Below, piece by piece: positions 1-8,524 of a stretch of 34,054 nucleotides of DNA. The translations under genes were made by a program, and so were the position numbers. The first letter of the stretch is position 1. Each line of letters begins with the position of its first letter. The DNA lies in NCBI GenBank assembly GCA_002699125.1, contig PABI01000114.1:1-34054 (forward strand), read 5' to 3'. The notes beneath the pieces are model-generated. The model saw only the letters and a program-made list of their open reading frames with translations. It ran no database searches and was not told the origin of the DNA. This DNA comes from Anaerolineaceae bacterium (GTDB lineage Bacteria; Chloroflexota; Anaerolineae; Promineifilales; Promineifilaceae).

Positions 1-20
1 CCCGGAATCACGTTGTCTTC

Positions 21-755
21 ATGGCTTCAAAATCGCCCAAAGCGGCTCAATTTTCGTTTTTGGTCTCATTTATTATCGAAAGACAAGTTAAGTATCAAGC
101 TACGCAGGAAGTCCTACAAGGGTTGAGGCATGATTTGCTAGAGGCTGTAAATCGCATGATGGGATTTAGTCGGCTCTTTCTGGAAAAGCCTGAGTTAATG
201 GGAGGTCCATTAAATCGCGAACAGCTTGAAGGCATCGAGTTAATTCGGCAGTCCGCAGAAAATAACTACGAGATAATTAAGCATTACTTTTTTGATCGAC
301 TGAAAGCAATAGAGGTTGTAGACAATGAACCTGAGCCGGAAGCGGTGACGCTGGCAGAAATTGGTGAGATGACTGAGTTTGCAGTTGAAAGTGACTTGGC
401 TTTAGAAACGGTTGTATTCATCAACAAACGCGAGGCCGAAACAATTATCAACTTGTTGGCCACTGGCTGGTACAAAAGAAACAAGGGCAACGTTTTGGAG
501 GTAACGGCCGAATCTGATGACACCCTCCGCTTGCACTTTCCCCACACGACACAAATTCCTTCCTACCACATAAAAAATTTTGTTAATGGCGAGACAGGTC
601 GGCTAAAATTTACTGAGAGACAGCGGTATTTTGATCCGGTTGGCTTGGCCACCGCATTGGTTGAAAAGTATGGCGGTGCTGTGTACGCAGAATTAACGGA
701 CGAAAGCATCTGTCATCTTTCCTTTACCTTGCCAGTTTATCGGGAAGAATCTTAG
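21..755 (+). CDS. Degenerate histidine-kinase-like protein, possibly 5'-truncated by the window edge
   Basis: Residues about 33-75 resemble a kinase dimerisation/phosphoacceptor (DHp) domain: the GLRHDLLEAVNRMMGFSRL stretch has His37 where HisKA domains carry the phosphorylated His, followed by a second helix rich in E and I. The C-terminus (DPVGLATALVEKYGGAVYAEL then SFTLPV) resembles the last part of a HATPase domain. The ATP-binding N box and clear G1 box are not recognisable, so this may be a dead or strongly diverged kinase, perhaps a phosphotransfer or partner-sensing protein. The ATG at 21 has no ribosome binding site, and the frame is open back to position 3, so the true start may lie outside the window with a sensor domain upstream. 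Seen: motifs and missing boxes. Inferred: signalling role. Confidence 0.6.
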   Translation: MASKSPKAAQFSFLVSFIIERQVKYQATQEVLQGLRHDLLEAVNRMMGFSRLFLEKPELMGGPLNREQLEGIELIRQSAENNYEIIKHYFFDRLKAIEVVDNEPEPEAVTLAEIGEMTEFAVESDLALETVVFINKREAETIINLLATGWYKRNKGNVLEVTAESDDTLRLHFPHTTQIPSYHIKNFVNGETGRLKFTERQRYFDPVGLATALVEKYGGAVYAELTDESICHLSFTLPVYREES

Positions 756-797
756 ATTTCCTAAATGCGTCGTTGGCAAACCGTTGATCAAACGTTT

Positions 798-826
798 TTG
801 GTTACTGTCCCCGTTTGCGCTACAAT
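798..826 (+). promoter_or_regulatory. Candidate sigma70-type promoter for the ABC ATPase gene
   Basis: TTGGTT (798-803), a 17-nt spacer and TACAAT (821-826) lie in the gap before the Wzt-like gene. The match is moderate and was found by eye. The predicted transcript would run through the CGCAGAG inverted repeat at 854-932 before reaching the start codon at 951. Confidence 0.4.
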
Positions 827-853
827 GCACAATTGAATTCACCGGAAAAATCG

Positions 854-932
854 AACGCAGAGGCACGGAGATGTGGAGTTGTCAATGAGGCTCTCTGCAT
901 CGGCAATCAGAGATTGCATGTGTCTCTGCGTT
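854..932. repeat. CGCAGAG-type inverted repeat upstream of the ABC ATPase
   Basis: AACGCAGAGGCAC (854-866) pairs with GTGTCTCTGCGTT (920-932) with one mismatch across a 53-nt loop, and a short T run follows. Related CGCAGAG/CTCTGCG stretches occur at 22004-22036 and 26746-26774, so this is a dispersed intergenic repeat. Its presence argues against the longer reading frame beginning at 873, which would translate the repeat. Confidence 0.55.
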
Positions 933-950
933 TTTCAGGAATATCTGTTT

Positions 951-2192
951 ATGGGTCCAGAGCCAATTATTAGCTTCCAGAACGTCGATAAGCGGTTTGC
1001 CTTTACCAAGGAAAAGCCGCAGTCGGTGATGGAGGCGTTTATCTCGCTGTTTTCGCGGCGCAGGCAGCCGAAGCAGCCGCCGGAATCGCTGTGGGCGGTG
1101 CGCGGCGTGAGCTTCGACGTGCTGCCGGGGCAATGTTTTGGCATTGTGGGGCGCAACGGCAGCGGCAAAAGCACCATCCTGAAGCTGATTGCCCGGATTT
1201 TGCGCCCGAATAACGGCCGTATCGTGATAAACGGCCGTGTCAGCGCCTTGCTAGAACTAGGTGCCGGTTTCCATCCCGACCTCACCGGCCGGGAAAACAT
1301 CTTCCTCAATGCCGCCCTGCTTGGCTTCGATGAAGCCACTACCCATGACTATTACGACCGCATCGTCGAATTTTCCGAGCTGGACGAGTTCATCGATATG
1401 CCCGTGCGACATTACTCATCGGGTATGTACATGCGCCTGGGTTTTAGCGTGGCCATTCACATGCAGCCAGACATCCTCATTGTGGATGAGATTTTGGCCG
1501 TAGGCGATCAGGCATTTCAATCCAAATGTATCGATGCCATCATGGCTATGAAAGATCGAGGCGTTACGATTCTCATCGTCAGCCACAATATCAACCTGGT
1601 GCGCACCCTTTGCACGCATGTTTTGTGGATAGACAAGGGTATACCACAGGCATATGGACCTGTTGACGAAATTGCGGCAGAATACGCGGCGCATGCATTT
1701 CAGACGAAAGGCCAGCCCATCACGGCCACATTTACACGATCGGGCACAGGAGAAATTGAAATTACCAGCACGCGCTTTTTGGATGCCCAAGGCGAACCGC
1801 AAGAGACGTTTGCCACAGGCGAGCCAATGACAATTGAAATTGGCTATGTGGCGCACAAGCCGGTTCCCAACCCGGAATTTGGCCTGGCTATTTTCCGGCA
1901 GGACGGGGTGCAGGTGAATGGCCCCAACACGCAGTTGGCCGGCGTCGATTTAGGTGTCATTGAAGGTGAGGGGGTGCTTCGGTACGAAATTGAGCAGATG
2001 CCCCTTTTGCCTGCGACGTATTTGGTGACAACGGCCGTACATGATAGTCGTTCTCACCAATGTTATGATTTTCACCAAAAAGCGTATTCTTTTCATGTTA
2101 GACAAGGTAGTAGCAAAGAGTTAGATGGGTTGTTAGCACTTTCTGCACAATGGCGATTACATAGAATTTTGACACCAACCCATTCTAGTTAA
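951..2192 (+). CDS. Polysaccharide/teichoic-acid export ABC transporter ATP-binding protein, Wzt-like
   Basis: 413 aa. The N-terminal nucleotide-binding domain has Walker A GRNGSGKST (67-75), an SSGM signature (156-159), Walker B DILIVDE (174-180) and the H-loop His212. The stretch LLELGAGFHPDLTGRENI is typical of the Wzt/TagH group that powers export of O-antigen or wall polymers. Residues about 240-400 form an added C-terminal domain like Wzt_C, which in characterised relatives binds the glycan end. I start at ATG 951, where the family homology begins; an in-frame ATG at 873 would add 26 residues encoded by the intergenic repeat. The partner permease (Wzm/TagG) is not in the window and not directly upstream. 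The following genes (secreted GH-A-like protein, GT-C transferase) fit a surface-glycan setting. Confidence 0.9.
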   Translation: MGPEPIISFQNVDKRFAFTKEKPQSVMEAFISLFSRRRQPKQPPESLWAVRGVSFDVLPGQCFGIVGRNGSGKSTILKLIARILRPNNGRIVINGRVSALLELGAGFHPDLTGRENIFLNAALLGFDEATTHDYYDRIVEFSELDEFIDMPVRHYSSGMYMRLGFSVAIHMQPDILIVDEILAVGDQAFQSKCIDAIMAMKDRGVTILIVSHNINLVRTLCTHVLWIDKGIPQAYGPVDEIAAEYAAHAFQTKGQPITATFTRSGTGEIEITSTRFLDAQGEPQETFATGEPMTIEIGYVAHKPVPNPEFGLAIFRQDGVQVNGPNTQLAGVDLGVIEGEGVLRYEIEQMPLLPATYLVTTAVHDSRSHQCYDFHQKAYSFHVRQGSSKELDGLLALSAQWRLHRILTPTHSS

Positions 2193-2390
2193 TTGAGCCG
2201 ATTTCAGTAGTCCAAAGCTGTGTCGGTCTAAAAAGACCAAATTAAAAAGACTAATGGCTTTCCTTGTTCCAGAAATACTGTTTGAGGTTAAGGCGTTAAG
2301 CAAAAAGTATCGATTATTAAATAATCAATTAGCTGAATGTAAACATAGTCGCGTAGCGAGTTTTTAAGTCAAGTTGAGGAAATGAATTAC

Positions 2391-4013
2391 ATGAACAAAA
2401 TGAAACTGTTTTTTTTGAGCGCCACCATAATGTTAACTGCTTTAGTTATAGTAACACAGTATAAAGACAAAGTGGTTAAGGCTAAACAAACTCTAAATGC
2501 AACAGAATTAGGGGCATCCCCATATAGTTGCCGCAATGGTTTGAGTTCTCTGTCAAGTTTGGAGGATCAATGGTTAGATTATTTTAAAGCCGGCTGGACA
2601 TTAAACTTTGGAACTTCACCAGCAAGTTCATCGAATCTGGATTCGTTGAATTCTACCTTTACACCTATGGTGCGGATTAAGCAAAACAGAGATAGCAATG
2701 GTAACTATTTGAATAGCTACTATACGATACCCTCGATTGCTTCAATTCGACAAACAGCCCAAAATTATCCAGGGCGTCTCTGGTTTTTAGGCAATGAGCC
2801 TGATCGAGTTCTTGTTCAGGATGATATCTATCCCCAAATGTTTGCGGTTGCTTTTCATGATGTGGCAGAGGCAATTAAGGAGGAAGATCCGACGGCATTG
2901 ATTGCTATTGCCGGTTTGATCCAACCGACGGCAGGGCGTTTACAATATCTTGATATTGTGTGGGATACATATTATTCCCTCTACAATGAGCCCATGCCTG
3001 TCGATGTCTGGAATATGCATGGGTATATTTTGGCCGAAAAAATGCCGGACGGAACTGTTGGACCCGCCCGTATTGCTCTTGGCACCGATCCTGCACTGGG
3101 CGTTTGGGGTAGTGATCTAACACCAACCAGCTGTAATCTTCAATCGAATCCCAATCTGCATAAAGACAATATTTATTGTTACGCAGAACATGATAGCCAA
3201 CCAATTTTAAGGCAGCATATCATAAACATGCGAAAATGGATGAAGGAGCATGGTCAGCAAGACAAACCACTTGTAATCAATGAATATGGAAGTTTGTTTA
3301 CCTTTTGGGATTTTGATGACCCCATCAACCCTACTCACTGCTTTTTACAGGACGAGAATGGTAAATGCTTTACAGAACCGCGCGTTTCTAATCATATGCT
3401 AGCAAGTACCGCTATGTTTGAATCATTCACGGACCCAGCTTTGGGATATCCGGCCGACGGCTACAGAATGGTTCAACAATGGTTGTGGTTTACTTTGTTT
3501 ACGGATGCTACTGGAGAAAGCAGCAATTTGCTTGTGGATAATTACACCAGCTTTGCTGTAGGTGATCCTAATGCATTGACTCAAGTCGGTGAAACGTTCA
3601 AAAATATTATTGATGACGAGCCGCTATTTACCAATCTTAAGCCAACAAATATACCTTCATTAGCAGCGTTCCGTGAATCTGGGACAGCAACCGTCACATT
3701 GACTGCTTCGATTGTTAATGTTGGTACGCTGGATCAGACAACGCCGGTAAATATAAGCTTTTATTCAGATAGTAACCTAACTCAGCTCATTGGCACTGTG
3801 AGTTGGAATAGTTTGATTCGCGGATGTGGATTACCCAATTTTGGCACCACTGTTAGTGTGCCATGGCAATTGAGTACACCAGGGGTTCATAAATTCTGGG
3901 TTCAGGTTGATTCTGCGAATAATATTCCTGAATCAAATGAGTCTGATAACGTGGCGCAGGGGGTTGTTCTGGTAGATCCGATAAATTCTTATTTACCGAT
4001 TATTAGCAGATAG
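2391..4013 (+). CDS. Secreted glycoside-hydrolase-like (clan GH-A) protein with CARDB domain and YLPIISR tail
   Basis: 540 aa with a hydrophobic N-terminal signal segment (about residues 4-22). The central part looks like a (beta/alpha)8 clan GH-A hydrolase: LGNEPD (Glu136, acid/base position) and INEYG (Glu298, nucleophile position) are spaced as expected, with WNMHGY between them. The exact GH family is not assignable by eye; an Asl1-like core is one option. Residues about 415-530 resemble a CARDB/APHP adhesion module (VNVGTLD...VDSANNIPESNESDN). The last residues, SYLPIISR, match a short hydrophobic-basic tail I associate with many Chloroflexota secreted proteins, possibly a sorting signal. 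ATG 2391 lies 10 nt after GAGGA; ATG 2382 lies only 1 nt after it and is less likely. Confidence 0.75.
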   Translation: MNKMKLFFLSATIMLTALVIVTQYKDKVVKAKQTLNATELGASPYSCRNGLSSLSSLEDQWLDYFKAGWTLNFGTSPASSSNLDSLNSTFTPMVRIKQNRDSNGNYLNSYYTIPSIASIRQTAQNYPGRLWFLGNEPDRVLVQDDIYPQMFAVAFHDVAEAIKEEDPTALIAIAGLIQPTAGRLQYLDIVWDTYYSLYNEPMPVDVWNMHGYILAEKMPDGTVGPARIALGTDPALGVWGSDLTPTSCNLQSNPNLHKDNIYCYAEHDSQPILRQHIINMRKWMKEHGQQDKPLVINEYGSLFTFWDFDDPINPTHCFLQDENGKCFTEPRVSNHMLASTAMFESFTDPALGYPADGYRMVQQWLWFTLFTDATGESSNLLVDNYTSFAVGDPNALTQVGETFKNIIDDEPLFTNLKPTNIPSLAAFRESGTATVTLTASIVNVGTLDQTTPVNISFYSDSNLTQLIGTVSWNSLIRGCGLPNFGTTVSVPWQLSTPGVHKFWVQVDSANNIPESNESDNVAQGVVLVDPINSYLPIISR

Positions 4014-4078
4014 ATGAAATTATCCATCTGGCATTGTTGTATTAGGCCTGCTTATCGACAATTGGAATAGATAGATCG

Positions 4079-5551
4079 TTGAAGAATTTTGACAAATACG
4101 TAAAAAGCATGCTATTTAGCAGTTTAATTGCTACTTGGCATGCTTTATTTTTCCCCATTCGGGTAAATTCCCGAATGGTATTTCAGCCATGGCTTTTACA
4201 GCAAGGTTTCTTGCCTTATGTCCAGATTGGGGATGAGCATGCACCGCTATTGCCCCATCTACTCGCCTGGTCGTCGGTTCTATTTGATGGAGACGCTCTC
4301 TTTACTGCGCGTTTCCTGCATGGCTTTCTTATCTGGTTAATTATTTTCGTATCTATTTGGATCGTATTTGAAAGAGCGGGCCGCTGGGGTGCAGTTGCCT
4401 GTGGTGCTTATTATTTTGCATTGTCTAATGGCCTTGGATTTTGGGCAATGTGGTATGACCTGGCCGTTACACCTCTTTTCTTGATCGCTTACTTGGTAAT
4501 TACAAGTAAGCGTTTTTCGTTACCTACAAAGTTGTTTCTTGTAGGTCTGAGTACTGGTATAGGATTTCTGGTAAAACAACACGCACTTTTACTTGCCATT
4601 CTTGTCCCCGTTTTTCTTCTTACGCACTCTACAACAAACAAGCCTGTTTGGAAGCACTACATCAAGCCGTCATTGTTGAGCTTAGTGGGTTTTCTGGTGC
4701 CCGTTATGGCCTATCTGATTTACTTTTTCAGTATGACAAATAATTGGTATGCGATCTGGTACTGGCTAGTAGCGTTTAATATCGCCGGTGAATACAGTGC
4801 GCTTGGAGCAAAAACTCCGACGATACAAGAAATAAGGGTGATACTCCCAACTTTTATTATGATATTACCATTTGTTTTGGGGACAATTCATCTTAGCTTT
4901 ATTCGGAATGAAAAGCAGAAAGCCGGCGAACGATGGTGGTTATTGTTGATCATGATGCTTACGGCCGTAATGTTATACCCGCGCTATAGCACCATGCATT
5001 GGGCTACCATGTTACCATTCTTAGCTATCGTTTCAGGGATTGCATGTGGCGAGCTTGTTTCTGATGCTGCTGCATCATTTCACCAATTTAGGTACAGACA
5101 ATGGGGAGTTTATCTCGCAATTGTTGGTTTGCTATGGATTGGACCCGGTACCCTTAATTACATCCATGTATACCGGGAGCGGGAGAATCGTATATTAATT
5201 GAATATGATGGTTTGCCCGAATTAGCTGAGTTAATAACCAACACGACAACTTTGGACAGCATATTATTATTCCCAGATGATGAGGGCGTGGGGAATCTTT
5301 ATTATTTGCTGGAAAAGACGCCACCTGGCTTTTGGATGATGAACTATCCATGGTTTCGCAATCGGTATGAAATAGATCAATGGATGACGGCCGTAACTAA
5401 AGAGCCGCCCGATCAAATAATATATTTTGCTTCTCGCGGCCCTGATCTTTATCCAGAGATGAACCAATTTGTCACCAGTAGGTATCATACAGTTCATGAA
5501 CTGGAATGGAATGGTCAACTTGTAGAAATCAAAGAGCGTAGCCAACGATAA
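4079..5551 (+). CDS. Integral membrane glycosyltransferase-like protein (GT-C, ArnT/PMT-type)
   Basis: 490 aa with about ten or more transmembrane segments and a hydrophilic C-terminal part of about 120 residues. Early in the protein, GFLPYVQIGDEHAPLLPHLL resembles the first extracytoplasmic loop of PMT_2/ArnT-like enzymes (Y-x-D-x-x-x-x-PPL pattern), where an acidic residue is catalytic. Such enzymes move sugars from polyprenyl-phosphate donors to lipids or proteins outside the membrane. The next GFWAMWYDLAVTPLFLIAYL region and NxWYAIWYWLVAFN fit the same architecture. The start is uncertain: TTG 4079 gives the longest frame and ATG 4109 is ten codons inside. It follows the secreted GH-A-like gene by 65 nt and may be co-transcribed. 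The substrate is unknown. Confidence 0.65.
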   Translation: MKNFDKYVKSMLFSSLIATWHALFFPIRVNSRMVFQPWLLQQGFLPYVQIGDEHAPLLPHLLAWSSVLFDGDALFTARFLHGFLIWLIIFVSIWIVFERAGRWGAVACGAYYFALSNGLGFWAMWYDLAVTPLFLIAYLVITSKRFSLPTKLFLVGLSTGIGFLVKQHALLLAILVPVFLLTHSTTNKPVWKHYIKPSLLSLVGFLVPVMAYLIYFFSMTNNWYAIWYWLVAFNIAGEYSALGAKTPTIQEIRVILPTFIMILPFVLGTIHLSFIRNEKQKAGERWWLLLIMMLTAVMLYPRYSTMHWATMLPFLAIVSGIACGELVSDAAASFHQFRYRQWGVYLAIVGLLWIGPGTLNYIHVYRERENRILIEYDGLPELAELITNTTTLDSILLFPDDEGVGNLYYLLEKTPPGFWMMNYPWFRNRYEIDQWMTAVTKEPPDQIIYFASRGPDLYPEMNQFVTSRYHTVHELEWNGQLVEIKERSQR

Positions 5552-5603
5552 ATGCGTTGCTATAGTTGCCCCTGCCCATACTCCATTCAATCCAAACTGT
5601 TTG

Positions 5604-7001
5604 CTACTCATCCCGAATCATGCCAGCGGCGATTTTGTTATGTTTTTCCAGATGTGGCATCAGATCAATGGTGGTGAGCTGACCGTTCGCCACCACGATC
5701 TTGCCATTAATCACCGAATAATCCACCGTAGGCGGCTGGCACAGCAATACGGCCGCAACCGGATCATGCAGTGCGCCAGAAAAAGCAATCTGGTTTAAAT
5801 TCAGGGCAATAAAGTCGGCGCTCATACCTGGGGCCAGGTAACCAATGTCATCCCGGCCTAATACGGCCGCACCACCCCGCGTGCCCAATTCCAATGCTTG
5901 CCGCGCCGACATCGCGTCGGGACGGCCGCCAAAGCCGCCGCGCCCGCCTGGTGCTTCACTTAAATAGCGGTCCGGGGCGACGCGCTGCAGCAGCATTGCC
6001 TGCCGCGCTTCAGCCAGTAAATGACCGCCATCATTAGAAGCAGAGCCATCGACCCCCAGCCCTACCGGTACACCGGCATCCCACCAGGCCAGCACCGGGG
6101 CAATGCCGCTGGCCAAACGCATGTTGCTGCAAGGGCAGTGAGCCACGCCCGTTTGGGTTTGGCCAAACAGCTCAATCTCCGGCTGGCTCATGTGGACGCA
6201 GTGGGCGTGCCACACATCATCCCCGGTCCAGCCCAATGATTCCACATAAGGCACGGGGCGCAGCCCAAACGTTTCCAGGCAAAATGCCTCTTCTTCCAGC
6301 GTTTCGGCTAAATGAGTGTGCAGCCGCACGCCGTAGGCGCGGGCCATCTTGGCCGACTCGCGCATCAGGTCAGGCGTGACGGAGAAGGGGGAACAGGGGG
6401 CCAGCACCACGCGCAGCATGGCGTGGCGGCCGGCATCGTGGTACGTCTCGATGAGGCGCTGGCTGTCTTTGAGGATGAATGCTTCATCCTCGGTGACCCG
6501 GTCTGGCGGGAGGCCGCCCTGGCTTTCGCCAAGCGACATGGAGCCGCGGGCGGCATGAAAGCGCACGCCGATTTCCTGTGCGGCGCGAATTTGGCTGTCT
6601 AATGAGCAGTCATTAGGAAAAATATAGAGATGGTCGCTGCTGGTGGTGCAGCCAGAGAGGGCTAGCTCAGCCAGCCCGGTGATGGTGCTGATGTAAATGG
6701 CCTCATCGCTGAGATTGGCCCAAATGGGATAAAGCGTCGTGAGCCAATCGAATAAATTATTGTCCTGGGCCAGGACACGGGTGAGGCTCTGGTACAGATG
6801 ATGATGGGTGTTGACCAGACCGGGCAGGACGATGTGCCCGCTTAAATCGAGGACGGTATCGGCCGTTTCCGGTAGTTCATTCGTAGGGCCAACTTGCTCA
6901 ATTACATTGCCGCGGACAAACAATCCACCATTAGCAATCTCGCGTCGTTCATCGTCCATGGTGACGAGAACGGCCGTATTTTTAACCAACAAAGTGTCCA
7001 T
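5604..7001 (-). CDS. 8-oxoguanine deaminase-like amidohydrolase (TRZ/ATZ family)
   Basis: 465 aa. Amidohydrolase-superfamily deaminase that would hydrolyse an amino group from a purine or triazine-like ring in the cytoplasm. Visible residues are the HxH metal pair (His66, His68 in NTHHHLYQ), HTHLAET (His230, Glu233), HAHCVHM, and the metal-binding Asp318 in GVDGSASND. The SSDHLYIFP segment (121-129) and GVAHCPCSNMRLASGIAPV are features I associate with 8-oxoguanine deaminases; related hydroxyatrazine or guanine deaminases are the alternatives. The start is set by the ribosome site: GGAGG lies 5 nt before the second ATG (7001), while the ATG at 7013 overlaps that site. Monocistronic, convergent with the glycosyltransferase gene, and preceded by an inverted repeat that could be an operator. 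Confidence 0.85.
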   Translation of the reverse strand: MDTLLVKNTAVLVTMDDERREIANGGLFVRGNVIEQVGPTNELPETADTVLDLSGHIVLPGLVNTHHHLYQSLTRVLAQDNNLFDWLTTLYPIWANLSDEAIYISTITGLAELALSGCTTSSDHLYIFPNDCSLDSQIRAAQEIGVRFHAARGSMSLGESQGGLPPDRVTEDEAFILKDSQRLIETYHDAGRHAMLRVVLAPCSPFSVTPDLMRESAKMARAYGVRLHTHLAETLEEEAFCLETFGLRPVPYVESLGWTGDDVWHAHCVHMSQPEIELFGQTQTGVAHCPCSNMRLASGIAPVLAWWDAGVPVGLGVDGSASNDGGHLLAEARQAMLLQRVAPDRYLSEAPGGRGGFGGRPDAMSARQALELGTRGGAAVLGRDDIGYLAPGMSADFIALNLNQIAFSGALHDPVAAVLLCQPPTVDYSVINGKIVVANGQLTTIDLMPHLEKHNKIAAGMIRDE

Positions 7002-7023
7002 CAAGTCCTCCATCTCAGTGAAA

Positions 7024-7053
7024 ATTACAATCTATCTTAGCTTGAATTGTAAT
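7024..7053 (-). promoter_or_regulatory. Candidate operator: ATTACAAT/ATTGTAAT inverted repeat
   Basis: ATTACAAT (7024-7031) and ATTGTAAT (7046-7053) form perfect 8-bp arms separated by 14 nt, about 25-50 nt upstream of the deaminase start. Each arm also contains a TACAAT -10-like hexamer, one on each strand, so it may be a promoter element, a repressor site, or both. Confidence 0.35.
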
Positions 7054-7111
7054 CTATAAGCGAGTTTAAGGCAGAGGACTGGTGTGTTTAATGCGGAAGT
7101 ATAAGGAACTG

Positions 7112-7606
7112 TTATCCAGGCTCAACGACATACACATCTTTTTCTAACAGCTCATAAATGCCGCCGGCAACGGCACCAAAAAGAATGTGGACCAGCGAAA
7201 ATGGCCATGCCCTGGCCGGGTAAAACCAGGCGAAAAACATGGTAAAGGTGAAAAAGTTGATGAGATATAGCGCTAAGCCAAAGAGCGCGCCGCCCAGGAT
7301 GCTAATCAATATGCCCCAGCGGTGCACAATAAAGGCCAAGACCAGCGTGTACAGGATGGAAAGGGTGAAATGGATGAATACGGCCGTTACCACCACGCCG
7401 CCATCAAAAGTGGTTGGCGGCGGCAAAACAGATTCCCCTAAAACCATCGCGCCGATAAAGCGAAAGATAGTCCACGAGGTTCCGCCTGTGGCTAATGGAT
7501 AAGCGATTAATAACACCAGCAAAAAAACAGCGCCAGCAATTAGCCCGGCAATAACGGCCGCTTTCCAATCCATTAAATGTCGTACGTTTGCGCGTATCTG
7601 TGTCAT
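7112..7606 (-). CDS. Small membrane protein of unknown function, in an operon with M48 protease
   Basis: 164 aa, four predicted membrane helices (about residues 16-37, 66-86, 91-111, 117-150) with a short charged C-terminus. I recognise no family. The start at 7606 is favoured because AAGGAGGAGAAG lies directly upstream; the longer frame from 7678 would overlap the protease gene. Only 13 nt separate it from the stop of the M48 protease, so the two are very probably co-transcribed. It may be a membrane partner or substrate of the protease, but nothing in the sequence proves that. Confidence 0.7.
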   Translation of the reverse strand: MTQIRANVRHLMDWKAAVIAGLIAGAVFLLVLLIAYPLATGGTSWTIFRFIGAMVLGESVLPPPTTFDGGVVVTAVFIHFTLSILYTLVLAFIVHRWGILISILGGALFGLALYLINFFTFTMFFAWFYPARAWPFSLVHILFGAVAGGIYELLEKDVYVVEPG

Positions 7607-7619
7607 CGACTTCTCCTCC

Positions 7620-8456
7620 TTATTGATCCAGGCCATCGGGTACACCTTCAGGGTATTCTTGCCTGATGGCCTCTTCAATGCGGGCGATGCGGTTGTCTGG
7701 ATTTGGGTGCGTGCTGAAAAACTCCGGCGGTTGATTGCCTTGCGCCGCGGCGGCCAGGACTTCCATCACCCGGATCATGGCCCGTGGATCGTAGCCAGCT
7801 TCTACCATAAACTGAACCCCAAGCCGGTCTGATTGCAGCTCATCGTCGCGACCAAACTTCATGTTTACCAGTTGACCCACTAAAAGAGCAACTTGCCCGG
7901 CCTGGCGGCTGCTGGGATTATCCGGATCGTAGGCGGCAATGACGGCCGCTCCGGTTAAGCCTTCTGTTAGCTGCTGCTTGGCAATTTGCTGTGAAGAATG
8001 TCGGGCGATAACATGCCCAATTTCGTGGGCCATGATACCGGCCAGCTGTCCTTCCGTTTCAAGCTGATCGTACAAAGCGGCCGTAATAAAAAGTTGGCCG
8101 CCGGGCAGGGCAAACGCATTTATCGTTTGTGAATCGGCCAACAGATGACATTCAAAAGGCCATTCAGTTTCACCTGCTTCACTATTCTCAATGATTTGGT
8201 TGCATACCTTGTCGACCACGGCCTGAGCCTGCTCATCGGAGTCCAGACCGCCAAATTCCTGCATCATTTCTGGCGCTGCTTGCAGACCCAGCGCAATTTC
8301 CTGGTCTGGGCTGATGGCCACGTACTGCGTTTCGTCGGTGACTGGATTGTAGCTGCGCGAGCTGCAATAAGAGAGAAGGGAAAAGGCGGCAATCGCCAGC
8401 GCTACCAAAATGCGACCTGCATTGAATCGCCGACCTCTGGATCTTCTTCGGTACAT
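7620..8456 (-). CDS. M48 family zinc metalloprotease, membrane-anchored
   Basis: 278 aa. After a basic N-terminus and one hydrophobic segment (about 15-30) the protein carries an M48 peptidase domain: HEIGH (144-148) gives two zinc-binding His and the catalytic Glu145, and Glu206 in DELQSDRLG is the expected third ligand, with Asp210 also conserved. The final THPNPDNRIARIEE is typical of BepA/YcaL/LoiP-like envelope proteases that degrade or refold exported proteins. Cys31 follows a hydrophobic stretch, but the LLSYC context is a poor lipobox, so I prefer a membrane anchor. The start at ATG 8456 is used; the longer frame begins with TTG at 8474 inside the terminator stem region of the upstream gene. 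Confidence 0.88.
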   Translation of the reverse strand: MYRRRSRGRRFNAGRILVALAIAAFSLLSYCSSRSYNPVTDETQYVAISPDQEIALGLQAAPEMMQEFGGLDSDEQAQAVVDKVCNQIIENSEAGETEWPFECHLLADSQTINAFALPGGQLFITAALYDQLETEGQLAGIMAHEIGHVIARHSSQQIAKQQLTEGLTGAAVIAAYDPDNPSSRQAGQVALLVGQLVNMKFGRDDELQSDRLGVQFMVEAGYDPRAMIRVMEVLAAAAQGNQPPEFFSTHPNPDNRIARIEEAIRQEYPEGVPDGLDQ

Positions 8457-8472
8457 AAAAAGCTCTCTTGAC

Positions 8473-8505
8473 AAAAAATTAGCCCCTGGCAGTGCCAGAG
8501 GCTAA
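8473..8505 (-). terminator. Rho-independent terminator after the PRC-barrel gene
   Basis: On the minus strand, a TTAGCC..CTGGCA hairpin (stem 8479-8505, two short mismatches and a 1-3 nt loop) is followed by six T residues (A run 8473-8478 on the plus strand). It lies 20 nt after the PRC-barrel stop codon. Confidence 0.8.
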
Positions 8506-8524
8506 TTTCTGCTCGTTGTGTTGA

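Noticed and set aside
873..950. Extended N-terminus for the Wzt-like ATPase
   Set aside because: These 26 codons run through a CGCAGAG inverted repeat and add no family homology; ATG 951 fits better.
2193..2390. Possible small gene or RNA before the secreted GH-A-like gene
   Set aside because: No convincing reading frame, hairpin with T tract or conserved RNA motif is visible in this AT-rich gap.
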